Shown here one piece after another: positions 35,866 through 44,963 of a stretch of DNA of 64,000 nt (the stretch's first letter is position 1; every line of letters begins with the position of its first letter). Source of the stretch: Flavivirga rizhaonensis. Its GTDB lineage: Bacteria > Bacteroidota > Bacteroidia > Flavobacteriales > Flavobacteriaceae. A model generated the notes under the pieces. That model was not told where the DNA came from, made no database searches, and worked only from the letters and a program-made list of their open reading frames with translations. The DNA is taken from the NCBI RefSeq assembly GCF_004791695.1, contig NZ_SRSO01000010.1, positions 1 through 64,000 on the forward strand, written 5' to 3'. A program made the position numbers and the translations under genes.

Positions 35866-37044
35866 ATGCGACCAGACTTATTCGAAGCTCCCGATTATTA
35901 CAACCTTGATGAGTTACTAACAGATGAACATAAATTAGTACGAGATGCTGCTCGTGAATGGGTAAAACGTGAGGTTTCTCCAATTATTGAAGAGTACGCA
36001 CAAAAAGCAGAATTCCCAATACAAATCATTAACGGATTAGCAGAAATTGGTGCTTTTGGTCCTTATATCCCAATGGAATATGGTGGTGCAGGATTAGATC
36101 AAATTTCTTATGGCTTAATCATGCAAGAAATAGAACGTGGTGACTCTGGCGTTAGAAGTACAGCTTCTGTTCAGTCTTCATTAGTTATGTATCCTATCTG
36201 GAAATATGGGAATGAGGAACAACGCCAAAAATATTTACCAAAATTAGCCAGTGGTGAATGGATAGGTTGTTTTGGTTTAACAGAACCTGACCACGGAAGC
36301 AACCCTAGTGGTATGGTTACAAATTTTAAAGATATGGGAGACCACTATCTTTTAAATGGTGCCAAAATGTGGATTAGTAATGCACCATTTGCTCAAGTCG
36401 CAGTTGTATGGGCAAAAAACGAAGAAGGGCGTATTCATGGTTTAATTGTTGAACGTGGCATGGAAGGGTTTACAACCCCAGAAACTCATAATAAATGGTC
36501 ACTGCGCGCTTCGGCAACTGGGGAACTTATTTTTGATAATGTTAAAGTACCAAAAGAAAACTTACTCCCTAATAAATCTGGATTAGGCGCTCCTCTTGGC
36601 TGTCTAGACTCTGCTCGTTATGGTATTGCATGGGGCGCTATTGGAGCTGCTATGGATTGCTATGATACGGCACTTCGATACAGTAAAGAACGTATGCAAT
36701 TTGGAAAGCCTATTGGTCAGTTTCAATTACAACAAAAAAAATTAGCAGAAATGATTACTGAAATTACCAAGGCACAATTGCTAACCTGGAGACTTGGTGT
36801 TTTACGTAATGACAGTAAAGCAACATCTGCACAAATATCTATGGCAAAACGTAATAACGTAGACATGGCTATTAACATTGCTCGAGAAGCCAGACAAATA
36901 CTTGGCGGTATGGGTATTACAGGAGAATACAGCATTATGCGCCATTCTATGAATCTGGAGAGTGTCATTACTTATGAAGGTACACACGATATACATTTAC
37001 TTATTACTGGTTTAGATATTACTGGGCTAAATGCTTTCAAATAA
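35866..37044 (+). CDS. Acyl-CoA dehydrogenase (glutaryl-CoA dehydrogenase-like)
   Basis: A 392-residue flavoprotein. N-terminal helical domain (LVRDAAREWVKREVSPIIEEYAQ), middle beta domain with the FAD signature CFGLTEPDHGSNPSGM, and C-terminal helical domain with FAD-contact RQILGGMGITGEYSIMRHSMNLESVITYEGTHDIH. The glutamate of TYEGTHDIH is the expected catalytic base. The pattern is closest to glutaryl-CoA dehydrogenase (lysine and tryptophan catabolism), which dehydrogenates and decarboxylates glutaryl-CoA; other short-chain acyl-CoA dehydrogenases remain possible. Single gene with its own upstream region. Confidence 0.9.
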   Translation: MRPDLFEAPDYYNLDELLTDEHKLVRDAAREWVKREVSPIIEEYAQKAEFPIQIINGLAEIGAFGPYIPMEYGGAGLDQISYGLIMQEIERGDSGVRSTASVQSSLVMYPIWKYGNEEQRQKYLPKLASGEWIGCFGLTEPDHGSNPSGMVTNFKDMGDHYLLNGAKMWISNAPFAQVAVVWAKNEEGRIHGLIVERGMEGFTTPETHNKWSLRASATGELIFDNVKVPKENLLPNKSGLGAPLGCLDSARYGIAWGAIGAAMDCYDTALRYSKERMQFGKPIGQFQLQQKKLAEMITEITKAQLLTWRLGVLRNDSKATSAQISMAKRNNVDMAINIAREARQILGGMGITGEYSIMRHSMNLESVITYEGTHDIHLLITGLDITGLNAFK

Positions 37045-37140
37045 TCATAGCTTTTTGTCTTAATATATTTTACGAAAACGTTTTCTTATAAAATTATTGG
37101 AATACTGACTTTTGACATGTTTTTAATATCATTCTCATTT

Positions 37141-37148
37141 TAACTTTG
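37141..37148 (+). promoter_or_regulatory. Possible -7 element before the PPi-PEPCK-like gene
   Basis: TAACTTTG fits TAnnTTTG and lies 38 bases before ATG 37187; a TTTG at 37111-37114 is too far to be the standard -33 element. Confidence 0.4.
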
Positions 37149-37186
37149 TCCGTGAATTTGAATACTATATTCTAACTTTTAAAACT

Positions 37187-40100
37187 ATGCGAGAATCAAG
37201 ACAAGACATCATTCAGTTTATTAACTTACAGTTAGCTTCATTAGGACAACCAACTTTTAAAGATAAGCCAGAAAGTGCTGATAAATTTTTAGATCCAAAA
37301 TTTGAAAAATCTACCAGAGCTCTTATAATGAGTCTGAGAGAGAAATCAAGATTATTGGCAGACCATCAGGCACCAGCAGACTCTAGGATTCAAAATTTTA
37401 TTGACGATTATTTAAAAGATGTTTCAATAAACAAATCGTTAAAACTACCAAATAACACATTGGTTTTATCAAAAAAAGGACAAGCCCGAGAGGTTAGTTT
37501 ACCTCCAGATGGAAATTCTTTTAAAAGTGATTTGGTAACATCAAATCGTGTAAAACAAGGTATTTTAAATAACCCATTACATGATAAAAGAACTACAAAA
37601 GGCACCTTTCATATTGTAGAAGGAGATTTACCTGTTCCTCTTGACAAAAAAGAAGTTCCTAAAATTGCATTTGCACATTTTTTACATGCTGCTTTTAATC
37701 CATCTGATGATTTAAAAATACTTCCTTTTACTTCTAACCAGGAAGATCAAGCAAAAACAATGGTTTCTATGTTATTAAGACCAACTGTTTGTCCTGAGGT
37801 TCCAGGAATTATTGCTAAAAAATCATTAGAAGTTCGCTTTTTTGTTCCTGGTACTTTGGTGAGTAATCTTGACTTTGTAGAATCTATTTTTGGAAACGCT
37901 GGAGATCCTAATTTAGTACATAATGATGCAGCATTAGATACTGAGCATTGGACAGGTCATACAGGCTGTATTATTTTAGCACCACAATTAAAAACTTTAA
38001 AGAAAAAAGATGTTGGATTACCTCATTTTGATGATGCCACAGAGCGTCAAAGAAAAGATGGTATGTGCTGGAAAGATGAGAATGAACTTTATAACGACGG
38101 AGGCGCTTTTAAAATTACTTGTAGAGATGATAGAGGTGTTGTAATTACTCTTATTGCAGATAATTATTATGGTTACTCAAAAAAAGAAATCAAAACACAA
38201 ATAAGTTACTCTGCAAATTTATTTGGTATACTTGAAGAAGAACACGCAGGGGGTGCTATAGCGTTTGCAAGAAGAGTCATGGGTGACACTTTAGACGGTA
38301 AAGATTATTCCGAATATCATGATTTCCGTTACAACTTTGAAGATGTAAAAAAATTATTAGCCGATAGAATAGATGTTCAGCCAGAGAATTACGCAATCGA
38401 TAAGAAATATCCTAACATTATTTACATTCCTGAATTTTCGTATGTGAATATCAACACAAATAGTATTACATGGACGCATAATAATGAAAAACAAAAATTA
38501 ATACTATCCCCTAATAAAACCTATGTACACCCAACTGGAAATAAATTTAGATTAGAAAAACATAAGTCAATCGATTTATGGCGAATTGTAGACACATTTG
38601 CAGAAGGCGTTTTCTGTCATAAACCTTGTACAGTATCTGGTGGAGGTAAATCTGAGATTTCAAAATCTATGCAAAATGCTATCACATATAGCCCATTCAA
38701 CATTCATAATATAGATGAAGATTTTAAAAAAGCCGATGAGATTATAGAATTTGATTATTCTACACGATGGAAAATTAAAGACCCTAAAAGACCTAAATCA
38801 AGACCTTTCTTAAGCGAAGAAAGAACCTTAAGTTCTGCCGTTAAATTACTCATCCCTTCTGAAGAAAACTCAGATGAATTCAATGAATTTTTAGAGAATA
38901 TCCCAGTACATATCCGTTCTTTGGTTTTATTTGTTAAACGATTATACAGACAAGCTCATGGTGTTCTAAACTGGAAAGATTACATGTCTGTAGAAATTAT
39001 TAACGGAGAAAAAGGCACAGGCCTTTTACATAACAACACTCCAGTTGTAGGTAGTTATGTGCGTATTGGTTTCAACCAAAAAGGAAATTGGATGCTAAAT
39101 AAACTAAGATCTGATTTCTCTCCAAGTGAAAAAATTCAGACTGAAGATGATATTTCAGCATCAATAACATTGCCTAGACATCTGTTTAAAAACTTAAATC
39201 CAGAATTTGATAACAAAAGTGTTAAAGTACTTACCAACTGTGAAGCTCATTTATTCCAAAGACCTGATGAAGCTGTAGTTAGAGGTTACGATAAAAATGC
39301 TGAGTTGGATATTGTTTCAGATGGTCGATTCTTAACAAACTATGAATTGTTAAAGAAAAAAGATGCGATAGCAATTTATGAGGACACCATTAATTTTGAT
39401 AAATATACACAACCTGTTAAAGACTTTATTTTAGATATTGTAAACAGTTCAAATGAGGAAGAATTGTTTGTATTGCCTTCACATACAAGAATTATAAGTG
39501 ATGGACCAACAAAAAACCCTCGTTATTTAGAGCCAAATAGATTTGTTGAAGAAACTGAAGCAACATATCTGGCAGATATTGGCGTGCGTCTTTTTAGAAA
39601 GATAAAACCAGAAGACCCGGTAATTCATGTGGTGAATTCGGTATTACCAGGTAGAAGAAATAATCCGGTAGATAAAAAAGCAGGTATACGTCCGTTGGCC
39701 GTTTATAACCCAATTCACTATCAGGAAACACCAGAGTTATTCATGGATTTTGTTTGTAGCTTAACAGGTAAATCACCATCTACAACAGGAGCAGGGTCTG
39801 AAGGTGCTTTAACAAAAGCACCATTTAATATGTTAACGCCAACAAGCGATTTAAACAATGCTTTATTATCACACATTTTAACAGAATCTAATGGATTTAG
39901 TACAGCTGCCGGCTATGTTGGTGCTGAAAATAAAGTAGATCATGATATAAGTTTATTAATCCCTGAAATTTGGGCCAGACTGGAACCAGAAGACAGAGAC
40001 CCTAAACACCTTATCGCAAATGGGTCGTTAGAAAAGCTTGAAGATTTCGATTATAACGGTGAAACTATTTTAGCCAGCCGTTTAGGGTATAGAATTACCA

Positions 40101-40633
40101 AAACATTCTCATTAAGATGCTTAAATCGTATATTCGATGAACCAACAGCTGTTTTTAACGAAAGAATGTTAAAACCAGAAAGACAAGGTTTAGAAGATTA
40201 TGTAGACGGTATTAAAAATATTGTTGAAGCTCAGCAAAAAGTAGCATTAAATTACTTTGAAGATGGAAGCGTTGATGCAGCGATACCACCACTTAAAATC
40301 CTATTGCATATTATGGCTTACGGCACTTATGAAGGCAAACAGATAAATGATCCGGAATTAAGAAAATTCTTTGATAGAGATTATGTTTTAAATAGTAATT
40401 GGTATAAAGAACGATTGGTATTAAAACAACAAAAAGATATCCGTTTTTATGATTCTCAAATCGCTTATTTAGAAGATTTCATTGCAAATCCAGATAATAG
40501 CGTCTTAGTTTCTGAAATGAATATTAAAGGTCGTTTAGAATCTGTAAAACAGTCATATAATAATGTTAAATCCGATTCATATTTAGACAGTTTAATCGGC
40601 ACTATTGGAGCTGATCCTTTATTCAGAAAGTAA
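37187..40633 (+). CDS. Probable PPi-type phosphoenolpyruvate carboxykinase
   Basis: A 1148-residue cytoplasmic protein, unlike ATP- or GTP-PEPCK in length. Recognisable blocks are EHWTGHTGC (253-261), a kinase-type loop SGGGKSEISKS with K488, and GKSPSTTGAGSEGALTKAPF (861-880). Length and these blocks match what I remember of the PPi-dependent PEPCK of Entamoeba and Propionibacterium (about 1100-1150 residues), which interconverts oxaloacetate plus PPi and PEP plus CO2 and phosphate. This is recall, not a search. If wrong, it is a conserved large protein of unknown role. It is monocistronic, with a strong terminator. An ATP-type pckA lies 22 kb away. Confidence 0.6.
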   Translation: MRESRQDIIQFINLQLASLGQPTFKDKPESADKFLDPKFEKSTRALIMSLREKSRLLADHQAPADSRIQNFIDDYLKDVSINKSLKLPNNTLVLSKKGQAREVSLPPDGNSFKSDLVTSNRVKQGILNNPLHDKRTTKGTFHIVEGDLPVPLDKKEVPKIAFAHFLHAAFNPSDDLKILPFTSNQEDQAKTMVSMLLRPTVCPEVPGIIAKKSLEVRFFVPGTLVSNLDFVESIFGNAGDPNLVHNDAALDTEHWTGHTGCIILAPQLKTLKKKDVGLPHFDDATERQRKDGMCWKDENELYNDGGAFKITCRDDRGVVITLIADNYYGYSKKEIKTQISYSANLFGILEEEHAGGAIAFARRVMGDTLDGKDYSEYHDFRYNFEDVKKLLADRIDVQPENYAIDKKYPNIIYIPEFSYVNINTNSITWTHNNEKQKLILSPNKTYVHPTGNKFRLEKHKSIDLWRIVDTFAEGVFCHKPCTVSGGGKSEISKSMQNAITYSPFNIHNIDEDFKKADEIIEFDYSTRWKIKDPKRPKSRPFLSEERTLSSAVKLLIPSEENSDEFNEFLENIPVHIRSLVLFVKRLYRQAHGVLNWKDYMSVEIINGEKGTGLLHNNTPVVGSYVRIGFNQKGNWMLNKLRSDFSPSEKIQTEDDISASITLPRHLFKNLNPEFDNKSVKVLTNCEAHLFQRPDEAVVRGYDKNAELDIVSDGRFLTNYELLKKKDAIAIYEDTINFDKYTQPVKDFILDIVNSSNEEELFVLPSHTRIISDGPTKNPRYLEPNRFVEETEATYLADIGVRLFRKIKPEDPVIHVVNSVLPGRRNNPVDKKAGIRPLAVYNPIHYQETPELFMDFVCSLTGKSPSTTGAGSEGALTKAPFNMLTPTSDLNNALLSHILTESNGFSTAAGYVGAENKVDHDISLLIPEIWARLEPEDRDPKHLIANGSLEKLEDFDYNGETILASRLGYRITKTFSLRCLNRIFDEPTAVFNERMLKPERQGLEDYVDGIKNIVEAQQKVALNYFEDGSVDAAIPPLKILLHIMAYGTYEGKQINDPELRKFFDRDYVLNSNWYKERLVLKQQKDIRFYDSQIAYLEDFIANPDNSVLVSEMNIKGRLESVKQSYNNVKSDSYLDSLIGTIGADPLFRK

Positions 40634-40658
40634 AATAATTCTTTAAAACAACCTTTTT

Positions 40659-40797
40659 AAAAGAGGCTGTCTAAAAAGTAATTAATTATTGTCAAACTGA
40701 GCGCAGTCGAAGTTATAATGTTTTGAAAACTAAAGCATTTCGACTGCGCTCAATGTGACATTTAAACTAAAAACTTACTTTTTAGACAGCCTCTTTT
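40659..40797. terminator. Nested composite hairpin after the PPi-PEPCK-like gene
   Basis: An outer 23-bp perfect stem (40659-40681 with 40775-40797, key AGAGGCTGTCTAAAAAGT) ends in a T-run and so is a terminator for the gene upstream. Inside it sits a 14-bp perfect stem TGAGCGCAGTCGAA / TTCGACTGCGCTCA (40698-40711 with 40739-40752). The inner unit looks like a dispersed repeat inserted into the loop of the terminator. Confidence 0.65.
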
Positions 40798-40823
40798 TTT
40801 TAGTTCAATTTGGTATCTAATCA

Positions 40824-40831
40824 TATATTTG
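40824..40831 (+). promoter_or_regulatory. Residual -7 element before the decayed locus
   Basis: TATATTTG fits the consensus and is 15 bases before the TTG start of the remnant at 40846. Confidence 0.35.
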
Positions 40832-40845
40832 CCAAAAATTAGTCT

Positions 40846-41087
40846 TTGAGTAAACTAACAGCTATATTTTTTGTTTTACTATATACGGTTGCCATGCTAC
40901 GGCCTATTCAACCTTATGTTGAGTACGTATTAAATCAAGATTATATTGCTGAGTTTTATGTATTAATAAAGATAAACCAGAGCTTCAATGTAACGGTAAA
41001 TGTCATTTAGCAAAAGAATTTGAAAAACAGCAAAGAAACGAGTCTAAATCCTTACGTATTTATATTAGACGAAGGTGTTCTTGTTGA
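40846..41087 (+). pseudogene. Remnant of a small cysteine-containing membrane protein
   Basis: From TTG 40846 the frame reads MSKLTAIFFVLLYTVAMLRPIQPYVEYVLNQDYIAEF, then shifts by one base in a T-run and continues CINKDKPELQCNGKCHLAKEFEKQ. The pattern of one helix followed by CINKDKPELQCNGKCHL recalls a small flavobacterial protein often found near metal-related genes. Frameshift and a missing C-terminus make it nonfunctional. Confidence 0.6.
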
Positions 41088-41323
41088 TGAAATTGACGGA
41101 CAAAGTCCTGCATTAACTCCTATGATGGTTACAACTGCAGATACCGCTAACTCCAACTTTCATTAACTCAGGTTTTGGACTTAATTATTTAATTATCAAC
41201 GACGGCTTAAAAGGCTTACGTTTTGCCGTAGAATGTACAACGCCACTTTATCAGGATTTAAATGGTATTCAATTAAAACAGAATTACAATTTAACGTTTG
41301 GAATGCAATATGCGTTTCACTAA
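41041..41323 (+). pseudogene. Mosaic of two gene tails
   Basis: One frame reads SLNPYVFILDEGVLVDEIDGQSPALTPMMVTTADTANSNFH, stop (41164-41166). A second frame reads INSGFGLNYLIINDGLKGLRFAVECTTPLYQDLNGIQL and ends YNLTFGMQYAFH, stop (41321-41323). The second has the look of an outer-membrane beta-barrel C-terminus. These are ends of different lost genes joined by deletions. No start codons fit. Confidence 0.5.
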
Positions 41324-41392
41324 TAAAGGTTTCTAGTTAAAACAAATTTCTTATATTGAATTAGTAAATAATCTATAACATTCTTAAAAGTA

Positions 41393-41974
41393 ATGCTTCA
41401 CGATTTACTAGTACAAAATATAGAAAAACATTTACAGTTTTCTAATACAGAATTAGATATTATTTGTAGTTATTTTAAACCTAAAGTTATACAAAAAAGA
41501 GATTTTTTATTAACTCAGGGAAGTATCTGTAAATTTGAAGGCTTTGTATTAGAAGGTTGTTTTAGAATTTTTACTATTGATAAAAAAGGGAATGAAAGCA
41601 CCCTCTATTTTGCTTCAAAAGATTGGTGGCTAATGGATATAGATAGTTTTATGAATCAAATACCATCTGATCTCAATATACAAGCATTAGAAGACAGTAA
41701 AGTACTTTTAATTAGTAGATCAGATAAAACAGTCCTATATAATCAACTGCCTACAATAGACAAATTATTTCGAATCATGTCTCAAAAAGCTTTAGTGGCA
41801 TGGCAAAGGAGACTAATACGTAATCATACCCTAACAGCTAAAGAACGCTATCTCCATTTTATAGAAACCTATCCTGAAATCGCGTATAAACTAACCGATA
41901 AAAAAATATCTAGCTATCTAGGTATTACTCATGAATTTTTGAGTAAAATTAAAAAACTACATAAAAAAGAGTAA
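41393..41974 (+). CDS. Crp/Fnr-family transcriptional regulator
   Basis: A 193-residue regulator. The N-terminal cyclic-nucleotide-binding-like fold includes FSNTELDIICSYFKPKVIQKRDFLLTQGSICKFEGFVLEGCFRIF, and the C-terminal helix-turn-helix includes LTDKKISSYLGITHEFLSKIKKL. It lacks the cysteine set of an oxygen-sensing FNR iron-sulfur cluster, and the cAMP-contact glycine-glutamate motif is not clear. It heads a cluster of four genes. A TTGA-N6-TCAA palindrome lies between it and the next gene. Confidence 0.88.
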   Translation: MLHDLLVQNIEKHLQFSNTELDIICSYFKPKVIQKRDFLLTQGSICKFEGFVLEGCFRIFTIDKKGNESTLYFASKDWWLMDIDSFMNQIPSDLNIQALEDSKVLLISRSDKTVLYNQLPTIDKLFRIMSQKALVAWQRRLIRNHTLTAKERYLHFIETYPEIAYKLTDKKISSYLGITHEFLSKIKKLHKKE

Positions 41975-41988
41975 ATAGTTTTTTGCAT

Positions 41989-42006
41989 AGTTGAACTTGT
42001 TCAACT
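41989..42006 (+). promoter_or_regulatory. Crp/Fnr-type operator
   Basis: AGTTGAAC-TT-GTTCAACT is a perfect 18-bp palindrome containing TTGA-N6-TCAA (41991-42004), the core recognised by many Crp/Fnr proteins. It lies 53 bases before the ATG of the DUF336 gene and 15 bases after the regulator stop. It is the likely binding site of the regulator at 41393-41974. Confidence 0.65.
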
Positions 42007-42058
42007 CTTTTATCATTCTCATTTAAGAAATTTGTATCCATAAAAACATAAATCTTAA

Positions 42059-42553
42059 ATGAAAAAAGCAAAAGCACAATTAAATATTATAGCAGCACTA
42101 GTTTTTCTATTAGCTTTAAAAACTTTTTCTGCTCATGCTCAAATATCAAACGATATTACACATGAAGAAGCACTAAAAATCATATTAGAAGCAAAAAAAG
42201 AAGCAGAAGAAACAGATGTTTTAGTAAATATAGCAGTAGTTGACGCTGGCGCTAATTTAAAAGCATTTATAAGAATGGATGAGTCTTTTTTAGGAAGTAT
42301 AGATGTTGCTATTAAAAAAGCAAAAACAGCAAGGTATTTTAACATTGACACTGGAAAACTTGGAGAATTAACACAACCTGGAGGCATAATTTACAATATA
42401 GAACATTCTAATGGCGGATTAATAACTTTCCCTGGTGGTATCCCAATTAAAAATAAAGAAGGTAAAATTATTGGCGCTATAGGTGTAAGTGGTGGTACCA
42501 TAGAACAAGATAGAGCTATCGCTATTACGGGAGCAAAAGCAATTATAGATTAA
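42059..42553 (+). CDS. GlcG/HbpS (DUF336) family exported protein
   Basis: A 164-residue protein with a signal peptide (about 1-27, ending AHAQ) and the DUF336 fold: ALKIILEAKKEAEETDVLVNIAVVDAGANLKAFIRMDESFLGSIDVAIKKAKTARYFN, then GGIPIKNKEGKIIGAIGVSGGTIEQDRAIA. Members of this family include the HbpS haem-binding sensor component and GlcG, whose role is unsettled. Exported localisation suggests extracytoplasmic ligand or haem binding. It begins a likely three-gene operon (23-base gap to the next gene) under the Crp/Fnr palindrome. Confidence 0.85.
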   Translation: MKKAKAQLNIIAALVFLLALKTFSAHAQISNDITHEEALKIILEAKKEAEETDVLVNIAVVDAGANLKAFIRMDESFLGSIDVAIKKAKTARYFNIDTGKLGELTQPGGIIYNIEHSNGGLITFPGGIPIKNKEGKIIGAIGVSGGTIEQDRAIAITGAKAIID

Positions 42554-42575
42554 TTAAACTAGAAAAACTAAAATT

Positions 42576-44102
42576 ATGGATAATATAAAAAAAGGAATTC
42601 TTGTAATAATATTGCTTTTATCACAAATTTGTTTAGCCCAAGTTTCGGATGAATTGATGCTCTATAGAAAAGACTTCAAAAATCTATCTAAAAATAATAA
42701 TGCTGTTACTATTACAAGTTATGAAAAAGACGGTTCTCATTTCGTTTTTGCTGGTGGTGGTGGAGCAGGCAATATAGACGTCTACAGCTTAGATAAAGAA
42801 GGCATGCTTAACCCAATAAGCAACCATGAACTTCATAAGAAAAAAGGACCAGCAAGGGGCATGGTTGCAGATAATATTAACGGTACAGACTTTCTATTTG
42901 TTGCTAACAAGCATGGGAATGTCATTGAAACCTTTAAAATTTTAAACAACGGATCCCTTGAACGTGTTTCTTTAGAGGAAGACACTGATCAAACTCACAT
43001 TGGCGAAGCTATTACTTTACAGGTTGTTCACATGAAAAAATCATCATATCTCTTTGTTGGCGGTCTAGAAGAAACACCAGGGTTAAGCTGTTTTAAAATT
43101 GAAGACGATGGTAAACTAACCCACGTGCAGTCAATGAAAGATGACGAAACCATTCATACCGATGGTATTATAGGTATGTACACCCACAAAATCAACGGAA
43201 AAACCTTTTTATATACTGGCGGATTTCATGATAATGGTGTAAGTAGTTTTAGAGTTTATGAAAATGGTACATTTAAAAATATTAACAATATCAGTGACAA
43301 CGTGAAAGACAGGTACTTAACTGGTGCATATCCGGTGACCGGAGTGAGATTAGGTGAAAATCATTATGTTATTGTTGGTCACAGGCATCACAAATATTAT
43401 AAAAGAAATGGGTTTATAAAAAAGACAGACTTTGTTTATCATGGAGATGGTGTCAGTATTTTTAAGGTGAATAAAAAAGGCGCATTGATCCCTCACTTTA
43501 TTTTAAAAGATGATGAAACCACAAAACTACAAGGACAAACAAGAATTGAAGTTATTTCAACAGACAACAATGAAGCTGTATTAGCAGTTGGCACAAGAGA
43601 AGATGCTAGTATTCAACTACTAAAGTTAAATGAAGATGGTATCCTTAGTCCTATAAACTATTTAGAAACTGGTTTTCCCATTTATTACGGATTGAGGTCT
43701 CACAAAATAGGCAAAGACAACTTCTTAATTGCTGGGTCTTTTAGGTTTATAAAAAAGATAGCAACCTACAAGATTGCTCCTAAAATCAATAGAGAAGGAA
43801 AAGTTTTAAGACACATGGTAAATCTAAAATATAAAGATGATGCCACCGAAAAACAAATCAATGATGCAGTTAAAGCTTTTGAAAATCTTAAAAATAAAAT
43901 TCCTGAAATAGCTGGTTTTGAGTGGGGAATAAATGATAGTACTGAAGGTCATAGCAAAGGTTTAACACATTGCTTCACATTAACTTTTAATGATGAGCAT
44001 GCCAGAGAAATTTACCTATTTCATAAAGCGCATTTAGATTTGGTAAGTAAAATTGGCCCTATCATTGATGACGTTTTGGTGCTAGATTACTGGACAAAAT
44101 AA
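42576..44102 (+). CDS. Exported beta-propeller protein fused to a C-terminal Dabb domain
   Basis: A 508-residue protein with a signal peptide (MDNIKKGILVIILLLSQICLAQ). Residues of about 35-400 form a YncE/lactonase-like propeller with repeated blades (FVFAGGGGAGNIDVYSLDKEG, FLFVANKHGNVIETFKIL, FLYTGGFHDNGVSSFRVYEN). The last 100 residues (VLRHMVNLKYKDDATEKQINDAVKAFENLKNKIPEIAGFEWGIN, then HKAHLDLVSKIGPIIDDVLVLDYW) are a complete stress-responsive alpha-beta barrel (Dabb) domain. This combination is unusual. No catalytic assignment is possible. Same operon as the DUF336 gene and the SDR gene. Confidence 0.75.
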   Translation: MDNIKKGILVIILLLSQICLAQVSDELMLYRKDFKNLSKNNNAVTITSYEKDGSHFVFAGGGGAGNIDVYSLDKEGMLNPISNHELHKKKGPARGMVADNINGTDFLFVANKHGNVIETFKILNNGSLERVSLEEDTDQTHIGEAITLQVVHMKKSSYLFVGGLEETPGLSCFKIEDDGKLTHVQSMKDDETIHTDGIIGMYTHKINGKTFLYTGGFHDNGVSSFRVYENGTFKNINNISDNVKDRYLTGAYPVTGVRLGENHYVIVGHRHHKYYKRNGFIKKTDFVYHGDGVSIFKVNKKGALIPHFILKDDETTKLQGQTRIEVISTDNNEAVLAVGTREDASIQLLKLNEDGILSPINYLETGFPIYYGLRSHKIGKDNFLIAGSFRFIKKIATYKIAPKINREGKVLRHMVNLKYKDDATEKQINDAVKAFENLKNKIPEIAGFEWGINDSTEGHSKGLTHCFTLTFNDEHAREIYLFHKAHLDLVSKIGPIIDDVLVLDYWTK

Positions 44103-44142
44103 TAATGATTTTTCTGTGAATAAGTATTCTAAAAGATAAAAA

Positions 44143-44862
44143 ATGAGTCATTTAAAAAACAAAAAAGCAATCATAACTGGCGGTGGCAGAGGACTAGGAA
44201 AAGCAACAGCATTAGCCTTTGCCAAGGAAGGCATTGATATTGCCATAACAGGCAGAAATGAAAAAATATTAAAAGAAACTGTTTCTGAATTAGAGGCTTT
44301 TGGTGTTAAGGCTATGTATTCGGTATTCGATGTTGGCAATTATGACGAAGTCAAAAACAGTATTAAAAGTATTTTAGATACTTTAGGTTCTGTCGATATT
44401 TTAGTAAATAATGCTGGAATTGCAGCTGTTGGATCTTTTAATGATATGGAAGTTAACCAATGGAGTCAAATCATTCAAACCAATGTTATGGGGATGTATT
44501 ATGTGACAAAAGAAGTTTTACCATACTTGCTTAATAAGAATGCCGGTGATATTATTAATGTTTCTTCTACAGCAGGATTAAATGGAAATGCAAACATATC
44601 TGCCTATTCTGCATCAAAATTCGCTGTTATAGGAATGTCCGAATCCTTGATGAAGGAAGTTCGTAAAAACAACATTAGAGTTTGTACATTAACACCAAGT
44701 ACTATAGAATCTGATATGGCGATTGAATTGGGTATTGCAAACAAGGGTTCTCAGGATAGTGTTCTACAACCAGAAGATTTTGCAGAACTAATACTTGCAG
44801 GTTTAAAACTTCCAAGAAGAGCAATGCTTAAAAGTGCAGCTTTATGGTCTACAAATCCATAA
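44143..44862 (+). CDS. SDR-family oxidoreductase (3-ketoacyl-ACP reductase-like)
   Basis: A 239-residue short-chain dehydrogenase. The cofactor motif is TGGGRGLGKA at about 12-21, then NNAGIA. The catalytic serine is in INVSSTAG, and the tyrosine and lysine are in YSASKFA (YxxxK). It resembles 3-oxoacyl-ACP reductase but many SDRs share this pattern. It is the last gene of the Crp/Fnr-associated cluster, 40 bases after the Dabb fusion, and followed by a terminator. A reductive step on a carbonyl compound is likely, but the substrate is unknown. Confidence 0.88.
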   Translation: MSHLKNKKAIITGGGRGLGKATALAFAKEGIDIAITGRNEKILKETVSELEAFGVKAMYSVFDVGNYDEVKNSIKSILDTLGSVDILVNNAGIAAVGSFNDMEVNQWSQIIQTNVMGMYYVTKEVLPYLLNKNAGDIINVSSTAGLNGNANISAYSASKFAVIGMSESLMKEVRKNNIRVCTLTPSTIESDMAIELGIANKGSQDSVLQPEDFAELILAGLKLPRRAMLKSAALWSTNP

Positions 44863-44918
44863 TTATAATTGGACTAGCAGAATGATAGCATAGAGTCATT
44901 TCAAAATTATATGATTTT

Positions 44919-44947
44919 AAAAAGCGTTTCTGTATGAAACGCTTTTT
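44919..44947 (+). terminator. Terminator of the Crp/Fnr-associated operon
   Basis: A 12-bp perfect stem AAAAAGCGTTTC / GAAACGCTTTTT with loop TGTAT and T-run. It overlaps a spurious upstream ATG (44934) of the next gene and so helps to reject that start. Confidence 0.75.
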
Positions 44948-44963
44948 TGTTTACTTTTACTTC

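Noticed and set aside
44934..44963. An earlier start for the metallophosphoesterase
   Set aside because: The ATG lies inside a perfect terminator hairpin, and the extra residues are unlike the family.
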